Shown: positions 32,020 to 43,406 of the stretch, piece after piece
Layout: every line of letters begins with the position of its first letter
Position numbering within the stretch: position 1 is the stretch's first letter
Assembly: GCA_000151295.1 (NCBI GenBank)
Contig: GG745337.1
Coordinates: 899,607-963,606 of the forward strand
Reading direction: 5' to 3'
Length of the DNA: 64,000 nucleotides
DNA from: Allomyces macrogynus ATCC 38327
Lineage: Eukaryota > Blastocladiomycota > Blastocladiomycetes > Blastocladiales > Blastocladiaceae
Made by a program: the position numbers and the translations under genes
The notes under the pieces: model-generated
Told to the model about the DNA's origin: nothing
Database searches by the model: none
Seen by the model: only the letters and a program-made list of their open reading frames with translations

Positions 32020-33921
32020 ATGTCGCGACCGCCGCCGCAGCGGCACTCAGCGCAACCAGCCAGCAGCGGTACACTCCGGCTCGACGCGACAAACCCGTCG
32101 CGAGCACTGCAGTCGGCGGCGGTGGCGGTGCGAGGCCATGCTCCCGCGCCAGCCTGGTCACCGCCGGGGCCCCCGTCCGCGTTACCGGCCGAGTCGACGT
32201 GGCCCGCTGGCAGCATACCTTTCATGTCCATGGGTCCCGCTCCGGCTCCGGTTCCTGCTCCTGTTCCTCATGGTTTCCAAGAGGCGCCGTGGCCTGCCAA
32301 CGAAATACACGCTCCTCGACCCGCTGCAGTACCCTGGCAAGAGCGGCAAGGTCGACCCGGCCAGTTTGCTCCAGCAGCGGCGGCGCCGCCTGCAGCGCAC
32401 CACCATTCCGTCGGCTGGGTTCACAGTTCTCCCGCCGCGGTGCCTTGGAACGTACACGGCCCGTGGACGCACCACCATCCGCATCCTGCTCATGCGCTCG
32501 CGCCAACGCCATGGTTCCAAGAGGCGCGACCGGCCCCACCGCCGCTGCCGCCGCCGCAGGCGCACTGGCCGGACCCGTACGACGCGCACGGCAGCGTCAA
32601 CGTGCCGGTACATCCGTCGTGGGCGGCTGCACGACCATCTCGTTTTGGTGGCGGCGTTGAGTTGGGTCTGCAGCCACCAGCTTGTGGCGGGAGCGACGTG
32701 ATGGGGCCCACGTTCCCAGGGCGTCATCGTTCCCGTGGCCCGGGTCGAGGCGCCCACCACTCGCTGCTCGCCGAGTGGGTCCCGACCCACGGCGCACGCC
32801 GACGGGCAACGGCCGCGGGCCGGGGGGCTTCCTGCCAACTACCTAGGTCCCGGCCGGCCGTCAGCACTTTCCCCGTCGAGNNNNNNNNNNNNNNNNNNNN
32901 NNNNNNNNNNNNNNNNNNNNNNNNNNNNNNNNNNNNNNNNNNNNNNNNNNNNNNNNNNNNNNNNNNNNNNNNNNNNNNNNNNNNNNNNNNNNNNNNNNNN
33001 NNNNNNNNNNNNNNNNNNNNNNNNNNNNNNNNNNNNNNNNNNNNNNNNNNNNNNNNNNNNNNNNNNNNNNNNNNNNNNNNNNNNNNNNNNNNNNNNNNNN
33101 NNNNNNNNNNNNNNNNNNNNNNNNNNNNNNNNNNNNNNNNNNNNNNNNNNNNNNNNNNNNNNNNNNNNNNNNNNNNNNNNNNNNNNNNNNNNNNNNNNNN
33201 NNNNNNNNNNNNNNNNNNNNNNNNNNNNNNNNNNNNNNNNNNNNNNNNNNNNNNNNNNNNNNNNNNNNNNNNNNNNNNNNNNNNNNNNNNNNNNNNNNNN
33301 NNNNNNNNNNNNNNNNNNNNNNNNNNNNNNNNNNNNNNNNNNNNNNNNNNNNNNNNNNNNNNNNNNNNNNNNNNNNNNNNNNNNNNNNNNNNNNNNNNNN
33401 NNNNNNNNNNNNNNNNNNNNNNNNNNNNNNNNNNNNNNNNNNNNNNNNNNNNNNNNNNNNNNNNNNNNNNNNNNNNNNNNNNNNNNNNNNNNNNNNNNNN
33501 NNNNNNNNNNGCGCACCAGTGCCTCCAGTGCTACGCGTCGCTCATTGTGCCACATGCCAAATTCATCCCCCCTGCGACATTGTTCCCTTCGGCTCGACCT
33601 AGGACTGGGCCGCCATTATTTCGCGCGCGCACAATGGCGACGCCGAGCCGAGCGAGCACCGGTCGGTGCGGCAGACGCTAATGGTGGTAAGTGACGCGAA
33701 TCTTGTTTCATTTGATGACAATTGTAATGGCAATCACTAACTCGACGCGCCACGGCTCCGGAACTTAGCTCAAGCGCGACTACGAGCTGCGCCGGTCGCG
33801 GTGCGGCATTCGCAAGGCCGACATTGACGCGCATTGCCACACATGCTTGTGCTATCGCCTCGTTGCGGACCTCGATCCGGCACGCGACGACGGAAATGCC
33901 GACGACGCCGATACCGAGTGA
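32020..33921 (+). CDS. Integrase-type HHCC zinc-finger protein, tandem copy 3 (gapped)
   Basis: The start (MSRPPPQRHSAQ, ATG at 32020) opens a Pro/Ala/Trp/His-rich frame that enters the assembly gap at 32881. After the gap, exon 3 (33603-33686, again exactly 28 codons) and exon 4 (33769-33921, 51 codons with stop) are intact, with the same phase-0 borders as copies 1 and 2. The four ligands are present: His in RAH and EHRS, and the C-x2-C in HCHTCLCY. Gln-Thr and YELRRSRCGI are conserved too. The protein ends in an acidic tail. The helical block of exon 2 must lie in the gap, so the total length is unknown. Confidence 0.7.
32881..33510. other. Assembly gap (630 N)
   Basis: Unknown bases hide the end of exon 1 and all of exon 2 of tandem copy 3. 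Any frame drawn across it is artificial. Confidence 1.
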
Positions 33922-34501
33922 GCATTTCTTGCGGGTCCGTGGAGCGCGATTGGTTTTGGGTTTATTTCTTCGCTCGCTCCACTCGCTCCGACAAAAAATT
34001 ATTACCTGGCTCACATTGGGCGTGAGGGGGGGGGGGGTCGTGTTTCCATCCTTTTTGTACCATTATACAATGGTTTTGGGGGGTTGTGCTCGCGATTTGG
34101 CGTCGTCGTTCACTGCGGTCAAAGCGTCAACTTCTCGTCGGTTGCTACGGCCGACCGCTCCCCGCCTTCGCCATGATGCGTGAGCCCAGTGACAGCTGCG
34201 ATCAGGACTGGACCGATTCTGACAGGAAAGTTTCGGGCAAACTCGTCACGGCGCTTGACGACGGGGGTCCCCCATCGGGTGCGGCGGTTGGGCAGCGCGT
34301 GCCGTGGGCGCGGTCGACTAACCCCCCCCCCCCCCCCCCATCGAAATGCAGGGTCACCAACTCCGCCCTGGTCTAAAGCGAGGCAGACTCAGTCTCTTTA
34401 TTCTCGTTGCGTTGTCGGAGCACCACGCATCCAGTCCTCCTATTGCACAAACAGCATAGCCGCAATACACTTGCAAATATCCACCCACCTACGTCCTCCA
34501 T
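33922..34501. other. Convergent spacer with G and C homopolymers
   Basis: A spacer of 580 nt between two converging genes. It holds a run of 12 G (34026-34037) and a run of 18 C (34322-34339). The two could pair as a stem about 285 nt apart. No gene is visible. Confidence 0.6.
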
Positions 34502-36337
34502 CTACGCCGCTGCCGTTCCTCCCGCGGCGGCGGTCTCGGTACTGGGCGCCTCAATCACGCCCGGCACCTTGTCGCGCGCGGCCTTGACGGCCACATCGAG
34601 CCAGTACTTGACTTCCGGGTCCACGACCCACTCGCTCCCTTGCATTTCCACGAGCCGCGACAAAGCGCGCTGGAACGCAAACACTTCCTCGTCGGTTGCG
34701 TCCTCGCCCACTTTCAGTGTCGCCGCCGTGCGTTTCACAGCCCCGTCGAGTTCCGCAAACAAGTCCCACACGGGCGTCTCGGCAGCGACGACCAGGCACG
34801 TGCGTGTCTCGTATGCTGCGTCGAGGAACGTGATAAACCGGCGAATCTCCTGCCGGTGTGCCATGACCGACAGTTGCGGGACCTGGTCGAGGATCAGGAT
34901 CGGATAGGCGCGCACGATCGCCAGGTAGTCGGCGGCCGCGTAGGCGCGCGCGCACAGGTCCGTGAAGGAGAACCGTGCTGCACGTTGCGGGATTTGCAGC
35001 GGCACGTGCGTCGCGCGGCCCGTGTGCGCGAGGTCGCGCGGGGTTGCCGGCTGGCCCGCGCACAATGCCGTCCACATGAAGTCGATGAACTGCGTCACTG
35101 CCGACGAGTGTGAGGAAAAATAGACGGGCGACGCGGGCTGCTGTCTGCGGCGGTAGTCGGTGCCGGAATCGAGCGAGATCACTTGGCACCGTGCCTTGAG
35201 CAGGTCGATGCACGGCAGGAAACTGTCGCGCTGCAGGCCGTTGCGGTAGAGGTCGTCCGGGTGCCGGTTCGATGTGGCGACGAGAATCATGCCGCGGTCA
35301 AACAGTTCAGCGAGAAGGCGGCGCAGGATCATGGCGTCGGCAATGTTGGTGACCTGAAACTCGTCAAAGCAGAGAATGTGCGCCGAGGCCGCGAGCTCGT
35401 CGGCGACTTGCGGGATCGGGTCCACGGCGTGCCCGTGCTCGGCCTTAATTTCGTGGCTTCCTGGGAATTGGAGAGCGAAGAGACAGTTAGCGGGTGGAGA
35501 AGCATCAGCACCATCATGACAACGAGGAAACGCACGCGCATGCACGTCGATCATAAACTGGTTGAAATGAATGCGTTGTTTGCGAACCGACTTGGGCAGC
35601 GAGTGGAAAAACAGGTCCATGGTCATCGTCTTTCCCGTTCCAACGTTGCCGTACTAGCAGAAAAAGGAGATCATGGTGAGGGCACGTCGCATCCATCCTC
35701 GCAACTACCGAACCACAATCCCACTAAACGAAAATGCCGATCCGTACCAAGTAAATGCCCTTGAGCTTGCACTCGCCCGGCGACTGGGAGCCCGCCACGT
35801 TAAAGAAGCCCTGCAGAATCGTTCCATCGGCCACCGTCAGTGCATTGTAGGCACATCAATCGCAAAAAATAAAGGCAGCAAGACGCCAGCTACCTTGACC
35901 AATTTCCAGACCGACCTGCTCGTTTGGCTGGATTGCGACGACGACGGCATGCTCGAGGACGCAAACGCTTTCGGATCCTTGATGAGAATATCATCGTGCA
36001 ACTGCTGGAGCGAGGACACGACGCGCAGCTGGTGCGGATCCTGGCGAATCCGATGGCTCATGACGAGCGAGTTGTAAAGCTCCAAGGGGCCGCCGTCGAG
36101 GGGCTTGCATGGTGCGTGCCGGACCTCGGACGCCGGTTCGAGTGCGGGTTTGGTGGCCGTCATCATGCATCGCTGGGATAACGCCGGGTCCAGCAGCATT
36201 GGCAACTGCGGACGAGGGTAATGAATCGATGTGAGCCGCGGCACGGCACCGACCGAGCCGGCGGGCAGCAGGGACCGGGTACTGGCGCGACTGGCGGCAT
36301 TACGGGCAACACGCGGGATCGCTGCGGGAAGGGACAT
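34502..36337 (-). CDS. AFG1: AFG1/LACE1-family mitochondrial ATPase
   Basis: Exons 36337-35894, 35810-35748, 35653-35536 and 35460-34502 (phases 0, 0, 1) give 527 aa. The N-terminus ([17 protein letters not shown] and onward) is Arg/Ser/Ala-rich without early acidic residues, a typical mitochondrial presequence. The family motifs follow: KGIYL joined to YGNVGTGKT (Walker A, about 171-178), [38 protein letters not shown] (Walker B, about 237-242) and [17 protein letters not shown]. Afg1 is an AAA-type ATPase of mitochondria linked to degradation of respiratory subunits. Every splice join restores a conserved family segment, so the four-exon model is solid. Confidence 0.93.
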
Positions 36338-37218
36338 GGTTCAGGACCTTGCGGACGAGTTGGTGCGAACGAGGTTGTAGGCAGGACGACTGCACCGCAA
36401 AGCCGGTGTCTCGCTCGGGCTCCTTGCGTGCAGCGAGCGATTCGGTGCAGGTGGTGCACGCCGCGGGCGACGTTGCAGAGGTGTCCGGCCACGAGGATGA
36501 TGGTTTGGGTGACAGGAGCGTGGCATCGTTGCCAGCGTGGCGTCGTTGCCGGCGCCACCAAGCTGCGACTTGCCAGCCCAGCGGGGGGTGGTGCTTCATC
36601 CCCAAGTGACCGAGCGGCACAGCGATTGGCTCGCGGAAATGTCCCACCGCACCAACACTTTCTTGATGGGTTTGCCATGGATGTGACGCACCGATCTGAC
36701 CGTCGCTTGCGCTGGAGTCTTTGTTCCGCGACCACCGCGCTGCCGTTTGCAAGGGGCGACGATGCGGTCGCAACATGGACGAGCAGCGAAAATAACCTGT
36801 CGCACAATGATGCAAGTCCCTTGTCCTCGTTTCTCCCTTGTCCTCGTTTCGCACGCCCTCGCCATGCACCTTGTTGGCGTCCCGGTCCCGTGCGCTGTGT
36901 GCCCCGCTGTCGGCGCAGGCATGGTGCCCGGTTGGTCATGGTGGGCGGTTGTGACCGGGTCTAAGTCCGGGCCGCACGAACCGCAACTTCTACCCGTCCA
37001 CCGCCCGTGCCAGACGAAATGGCCGACTGCGCATCCCTTCTGCGGTGCCGCTCCGCCTGGCTCGCGTTGTATTCAGCTCGTCGCGCCTCCGCTCCCACCA
37101 TCACGCCGCGCTCCGTGTGTCCCCCCGCCAATTTTGACCGTTCTACGTTGAGATTCAATACATAAAGTCCGCGTCGCGCCCGCACCCTCGCACGCTCTCT
37201 GCTCACCTCGCCCCCGAC
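36338..37218. other. Divergent spacer between AFG1 and the MFS array
   Basis: About 880 nt upstream of both AFG1 (minus) and the first MFS gene (plus). Open frames here are shadows. No repeat or relic of the array was found, so this marks its left edge. Confidence 0.5.
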
Positions 37219-39541
37219 ATGACCCTCTCCACCAAGAGTTGCTCGTCTTCTTCTTCGTCGTCGTCGTCGTCCGCGTCAGCGACGGCCGCTGGCGCCGCCA
37301 CCGGCCCGCACGAGCGCATGGACTCGGGCACATCGGCCGCGTCCGGCGCACCACTTGCCTTTACCGGTGGCAAGCCCGCGACGTTGCGCCACGATGACCA
37401 AGACCCATTGCTCCTTTCCACGACCAGCTCGTCCGCCGCACCCGCGGCTCCAGCTGGCGACGATGTCCCTCGCGGCCGTCGTCGTCCATCCAACAACTCC
37501 CGCCGCGTCTACACGTCCATGGCGGTGATCTTTGTTATGGCCACGGCCACGTCAATTGTCCAGGCGCCGCAGCAGCAGCTTGTGCTCCGCCTCGTGTGCC
37601 GTGAAGCGACCAAGTCGATGGGCCTGCATGGAGGTAACCAGACACATGCGACGAGTCCCGGAGGTGGTGGAGCGATTGATCCCATTTGCCAGCAGCCTGA
37701 CGGTTCGTACTGTGAGTGAATGTATCTCAAGTTTGACTTGCCGGTTCCTGACGGGTAGCGACGCGTTCACCGTGCATTGTTTAGTCCAACGCGTCGTTGC
37801 CGCAATGACGACCATGCTTGCGCTCACGCTTTCCATTCCGACCATGTTTGTAACGTCCATCTACGGTCGCTTTTCCGACAATCCGCTCATTGGTGCGTTG
37901 AACGGTCTTTTTTTTGCCACGATTACGCCCACTTGGCATGCATCGCTGACCAGTCCACCATCGTCTGTCCAGGCCGTCGCCCTTTCTTGGTTCTTCCCAT
38001 GCTCGGATTCTTGCTCTGCTGGTCCGGCCTTTTCGTCGTCGACCACTTCCAGCTGTCGAGCTACTTCTTGGTCCCCGGGAACCTGCTGCTCGGTCTCTCG
38101 GGCGACTACTCGTCGTTCCTCATGGGTATGTCCGTCCTGCATCCGCGATTTGTTGCCGTTGTTGCTAGTTGGTCCTCGTCCTGACTTTATTTCGATCGCT
38201 AGCCTATTTCGCGCTCATGACCGACCTGATCCCGGCGCCAAAACGCACCTACTTTTTCGTGCTTATTGAGCTGAGCCTGCTTCTCGGCCTCATGCTTGGA
38301 CCATTGATCATGTCGACGGCCGTCTCGCTTGCGCCCGACATGCTGATGCTGCCCATTGGCATGGGCATGGTGCTCATGGCCTTCGCGCTCGTCCTCATCA
38401 TGACGCTGACGCCCGGCGCGGCCAAGGTGCAGGAACTGCGCGTCGAGCCCGTGCGCACCGACGAACAGGCCGAGTCCACGTCGTTTTGGTCGGCGGTCAA
38501 GTCGATGGAGGTGATTTGGACCCCGTGGAACCGCACGCGGTTTGTCATGATTGTTGCCTTTTTCCTCATGGATGTGCGTACCTCTCTACGATTGACCCGC
38601 TCGTTTTCCAAAAGTTAGTCGTCCGTTTTTTGCTCACCTCCTGGCACCTGTTGGAATGAAAAGCTTAGCAACTCGGGCCAGAGCACGCTGTTCGTGCCGT
38701 ATACATACCGCCGGTACGGGTGGACGTCCAAGGAAGACGGCCTGTTCCAGTCGGTCACGTTCTTGGCCAAGGTCTTGGTCGTGCTCGCGTTCTTGCCCGT
38801 CGCAAGTCGGTCCAAGAACCGGTGGCAGCAACAGCAACAGCAACCGCGGTTGCAGCCGCAGGACGAGGAAGAGCAGCAGCAGCAGCAGCCCATGTCGGCC
38901 GACCCGGAGCATCGCAACAGCGAAACGACGCCGCTGCTGGCGCAGCGCGACCGCGCAGCGACCCCGGCCGTGTCGTGGACGCGCCCGTGGAAGGTCTGGT
39001 CGGCGCGGTACTCGATGGAGGCGCGACTCACGCAGGCCGGCATCTTCATGTTTGCCGTCACGTCGGTCCTCTATGGGTCCGCGACGGCTGGGTGGCTCTA
39101 CGTGGCAGGTACGCCGGTTTGCGATCCTTGTCCACCTCGGTGAGTTCAAATTGCTGACTCTCCGCCCGACCAAACAACCTCACAGCCTGCCCACTCGAAT
39201 CGGTCTCGATTCTGAGTTTCCCGGCGATGCGGTCGCTGCTCACGCAGACCGTGTCGGCGTCGATGATCGGCACCGTGCTCGCCGCCGTGTCGGTCGTGCG
39301 GTCGCTCGCCTACATTCTCGCGCCAATCGTGTTCAATGCCGTCTATGCCGTGTCCGTTGGCACGGTCGACGGCGCTGTTTACTTTTTGGGGGCTGCGCTC
39401 GGCACGGTAGCATTTGCCGCAACGCTCGGCGTGCAGCGCAAGGATTTGGTCTCGCGCGACGCTGGCGCGGCCGCACCGGAGCCGGTGAGCGTGGCCGCGG
39501 AACGGGAAGCAGAGAACGTGCTCGATCAGGTCGTGGCGTAG
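37219..39541 (+). CDS. MFS transporter, array copy 1 (SLC46-like)
   Basis: Exons 37219-37702, 37785-37892, 37973-38125, 38203-38573, 38664-39108 and 39186-39541 (phases 1, 1, 1, 0, 1) give 638 aa. A Ser-rich cytosolic N-terminus of about 90 residues leads to roughly twelve membrane segments. The loop after TM1 has QQQLVLRLVCRE, resembling the QLVLR..C pattern of SLC46 and folate-transporter relatives. The sequence after TM2-TM3 has the MFS loop G-R-x-S-D-N. A long cytosolic loop in exon 5 is rich in Gln and Glu and ends TTPLLA. The substrate is unknown. This copy is the most divergent of the array, and its intron 4 acceptor differs in position. Confidence 0.8.
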
Positions 39542-40060
39542 GTCGGTCGAGCCGTCAAGTCAAGTAGCGAGCACTCCGCGCAGATGCTCGTCAATTACTT
39601 CAAGTATCGACTTTATTTTTGGATTGGATTTTTGGATTGTCGACTCCCTTTTTTGCTTTGGCCCGCATCTTTGCTTACTCACAGCCACAGCAGCGCGCTG
39701 GCAACCGTTCGTGCTGGTTTTGAAACATTCATAACGTTTTTGTCCACCCATTTATCGTTTTTGTCGTGATGCGCGGGATTCTTGGTTGTGGTTTGTCACC
39801 AAGCAATGGTTCGCTCGGGCCTCGTATGCGCAGACCTTGGATTGAGTCAGCCGACTCAGCCCAGATCGTGTTCTCTTCACCTGTCTTGCTCTCTAAATCA
39901 TGTCTTGCTCTCGCCAAAGTCAAGTCAACTTCCGTGCCGGCGACCCAAAGAACTTGCCAATCAATCAAAGGACTCAGAGAGTGCCTGCAACACGCTCGCC
40001 CTCGCTCTGAAACTGCGCTGACTTTACCAAGCCGCCGACCGACGTCGCTGACAACGCACC
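39542..40060. other. Spacer between MFS copies 1 and 2
   Basis: About 520 nt of AT-richer 3' UTR and promoter sequence with no open frame of interest. No VMA12 relic is recognisable here, unlike the spacers after copies 2 and 5. Confidence 0.5.
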
Positions 40061-42284
40061 ATGGAAACGGACGCAACAAGCAGCAGCAGCAACAACAGCA
40101 ACAGCAGCGAGTCTGGCAGCTCGGCGCCAATTTCGTCGCCCAGCAGCAAGCCGTCAACGGGAAACCAGGAGGGTATCCCGTTGCTCCATGACGCTACCAA
40201 CGTACCTGCATCGCTACCCGCCGGTGGCGCGGCTGTCGCGTCCCGCGCCATCCCGCTCGACAATTCGCACCGCGTCTACATGTGCTTGTCGATTGCTTTC
40301 ACGGTGGCCGTGGCGTTCTCGATGGTCATGGCGCCGCAACAGCAGTTTGTGCTCAGACTCGTGTGTCGCGAAGCGACCGAGTCGTTGGGATTGCACGGCG
40401 GGGAGCCGGTGGTGCCGGGTGTCGGGTCGCTCTCGCTGGGAGCGGCCAAGCACGGCGGCACGATTGATCCAATTTGTCAACGGCCGGACGGTGTGTGTCT
40501 CGACGTGTCTTGAGAGTCGTTGCAGTCCGTCGATGTGATTTGACTGACCGCAAGCGGCACGTCAATTCGTAATGAAGTGCAACGCGTGATTGTCGCGATC
40601 ACGACCATGCTCTCGCTCACACTCGCTATTCCGGCCATGTTCGCAACGTCGTTGTACGGGCAGCTGTCGGACAATCCGCGGATTGGTACATTGATTTCCA
40701 TTAACAGGCTTCCTCGGTGCGTTATGGATGTCTCACTTGGTCATGCGCTTCCGCGTAGGTCGCCGCCCGTTCCTGCTTCTCCCCGTGATCGGTTACATTT
40801 TGTGTCTCGGCGGTATTTTTGTCGTCGACCGCTTCCGACTGTCGAGCTGGTTCTTGATCCCCGGCAACTTGATTCTCGGTCTTGCGGGCGATCTCTCCAC
40901 CCTGCTCATGGGTACGCCAGTGCTTCTGCCGCCCGTGCTTTGGGCACCAGCTGACGCCCGTGTCGCACCCCCCATAGCGCTCTTCGCAATGATGACGGAT
41001 TTCATCCCGACACCGAACCGCACCTTCTTTTTCGTGCTCATTGAAATGACCTTGATGATCGGGATGATGATTGGGCCTATGATCATGTCGACAGCCGTCT
41101 CGTACGCGCCCGACATGCCGCTCTTGCCAATTGGCATGGGCATGGCCCTCATGGCGCTCACGTTCGTCCTCATGCTGACGTTGGTGCCGAACGCATCCAA
41201 GGCCATGGAACTGCGCGTTGAGACGGTCGACCCCGTGCAGCACCGCGCGCCCATGTCGTTGTGGTCGGTCGTCAAGTCGATGGAGCTCATGTGGATGCCA
41301 TGGAATCGTTCGCGGCTCGCATTAATTATCTCGTTCTTTATTGTTGACGTACGTGGGGGACCGGAATCGTAAACGCGCTGCATGGTCACTCACATACCTT
41401 CATCGTCGATGAATAGGTGTGTATCGCGGGCCAAGGCACACTGTTCGTGCCGTACACGTACCGCCGGTTCGGGTGGACGTCTAAGGAGGACGGCCTGTTC
41501 CAGTCGGTTGCGTTCTTTGCCAAGGTGCTCGTCATGATCGCGTTCCTGCCGTTTGCACACAAGGGCAAGGACCGGTGGCGGTCGGCGCCGCCACAGGAGC
41601 AGGAGCAGGAGCAGGAGCAGCAGCCGCGGCCGAGCGATCCCGAGACTGGCGAGTCGGAAACGACGCCGCTCTTGGCCCCATCGCGCGATCGCGCCGCGTC
41701 TTCGACCTCGGCGTGGTCGCAGCCGTGGAAGGCGTGGACGGCACGATACCCGATGGAGGCGTGGCTCGCGCAAATCGGTCTCCTGTCGTTCATCATCACC
41801 TATGTGCTCTTTGGCGCGGCGACGGTCGGGTGGTTGTATGCATTTGGTACGCTCTTTGCCCACCGCCTCTTTCCTTCTTTTCGATCGGTTGCTGACAGCT
41901 CTCGTCCCCTCTCTCTCAGCGAGCACCATCGACGCCATCGGCATCCTAAGCCTGCCCGCGATGCGGTCCCTGCTCACGCAAACGGTCCCCGCGTCCCTGG
42001 TCGGCACCGTGCTCGCAACCATTTCGGTCACGCGATCGCTCGCGTTCATCTTGGCGCCGATCGTGTTCAACGCCGTCTACGCGGCGACCGTGGGCGCTGC
42101 TGACGGCGCCGTCTACTACATGGGTGCGGGCCTCTGGACGATCGCACTCGCCCTGGCGCTTGCCGTGCAGCGCAAGGACCTGGTTCCGCGCGGACCCGGC
42201 GCACAGCCTGAATCGGCGAGCGTGGCTGCCGAGATGGAGGCTGAGAATATGATTGAGGAGGTCGCGCCAAATGCGGCACACTAG
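40061..42284 (+). CDS. MFS transporter, array copy 2 (SLC46-like)
   Basis: Exons 40061-40490, 40578-40685, 40759-40911, 40978-41348, 41417-41846 and 41920-42284 give 618 aa with the same phases as copy 1. Exons 2, 3 and 4 have exactly the same lengths as in copy 1 (108, 153 and 371 nt), and exon 6 the same as in copies 3 and 4 (365 nt). QQQFVLRLVCREATES, GRRPFLLLPV, the MMTDFIPTPNR loop and VPYTYRRFGWTSKEDG are strongly conserved. The C-terminus ends in an acidic tail (EMEAENMIEEV). The Gln/Glu repeat loop in exon 5 is expanded. It should be a plasma or vacuolar membrane transporter of unknown substrate. Confidence 0.85.
41594..41621. repeat. Gln-Glu coding hexamer repeat
   Basis: A CAGGAG-type hexamer repeat encodes alternating Gln and Glu in the central cytosolic loop of MFS copy 2. 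Copy 3 is shorter, copy 5 has a similar run near 50677-50710, and copy 1 is mainly poly-Gln. Confidence 0.75.
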
Positions 42285-42648
42285 GATTGGGATGGACGTG
42301 TCGTGTAGTTGGCGCGGTTTTGGATTGCGTTGCGCGCCATCGAGGTTGTGGTGTGCGCGGTGTCATTTTTTGCGTTGGGTTGGTTCGGCTTGGATTGCTT
42401 CGGTTTTGGTCGCGAGTGGAGTGTTGGGCGCGCCCCTCCAGCGACCGCAAGAATCTCGTTTTGCTTTTTATCATTATCGCGGCCTCTTCCACTGTGTGTA
42501 TGTATTAAGGGGGAGAGGAGCGAGGCTGGCCGAGAAATTTACGATTGATGTCGTGGCATACGACTGACTGGACCAGCCAGGCTGTCCGCTGTCATGGGAT
42601 AGTCTGGCGGTCTTGGACAAGATCACAACACGATCACTGTCGCTCCCA

Positions 42649-42918
42649 GTTCTCCACCACCGTACCGCCACCAATCGTTTATCTCAAGTCGATGCCTACG
42701 ATCCGCGACTTGCTGCACGCCGTGTATGCTATCCCGTTCGCACAAACATCGTCTTGCTTGCCGCATTCCTCAATAATGACCGCTTCCCGCTCCCCCTCGT
42801 GCGCCGGTTCCAAACACGACGCGGAATGCCTTAGACGCGACAAGTTGCTCTATGCCGTGACGTGCGCACCGCCGTGAAGCGCCACACGCGCGTCGGGCTC
42901 CCCACCACCACATGCGAC
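42649..42918 (+). pseudogene. Decayed VMA12 exon 1, copy A
   Basis: The stretch aligns with exon 1 of the intact VMA12 at 47713: both share IRDLLHA[IV]YA at the front and RDK.LY.VT near the end, with matching DNA between. The frame shifts after the first 20 residues, so the middle (RVPLPLV in the intact gene) appears in another frame here. I could not find exons 2 and 3. It follows MFS copy 2 just as intact VMA12 follows MFS copy 4. Confidence 0.65.
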
Positions 42919-43406
42919 GGGCAATGTGCGCACCAATTTCCCAGGTTTTCGTCATAGAGGAGTTCGTGCTGTAGTTCGCGTCCATCCAGCTATCCACGCT
43001 TGAACACATCTTTGATGGCATCGCCGCGACCGAAAAACGAAAACTGGTCGAACGCGTCGCGTCGGCCATGGTTCGCAATGGCGTGATTTTTGGCCGTGTG
43101 CAGAGATATGATTGTCCTCTGCGCCTCTTCCTCTCGGCCGATTGTGATGGGCAATAATTTCAAGTTGCTTGCACCCAAATGCGGCCATCCACCCATTAGA
43201 ACCTCGGCGTGACAGCTGACTTGCCTTTTGTGATGACCTTCTGTTCTTCTCTCGTGCCCTTCCACACAACGCGACGGCCAGGCTCGCACACCTTCTCTCG
43301 CCCTCAATGTCGACAACAATCACGCCAGCTCGACGGCATTGCCACACGTTCTCTCTCTTTCTCTCACCGGGCCAATTAGTTCGCGCGCCCTCATCAAGGA
43401 CGCACC
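42919..43406. other. Spacer with an unidentified relic exon and MFS copy 3 promoter
   Basis: The segment 42999-43094 reads in one plus frame as a helical peptide (LEHIFDGIAATEKRKLVE and onward) that resembles 46199-46293. The last 170 nt (43230-43400) resemble the leader of MFS copy 4 (46500-46705), with a shared ACAACGCGACGGCC-type core. These are duplicated upstream sequences. No complete gene is present. Confidence 0.45.

Noticed and set aside
32735..33694. Open frames drawn through the N gap
   Set aside because: They exist only because unknown bases contain no stops.
20063..33921. Active retrotransposon or DNA transposon
   Set aside because: No reverse transcriptase, DDE core, LTRs or terminal inverted repeats were seen around the three HHCC genes, and exon structure is conserved between copies.
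36349..36964. Plus-strand frame upstream of MFS copy 1
   Set aside because: No ATG-proximal family signal, mixed codon use, and it lies in the divergent promoter region of AFG1 and the MFS array.
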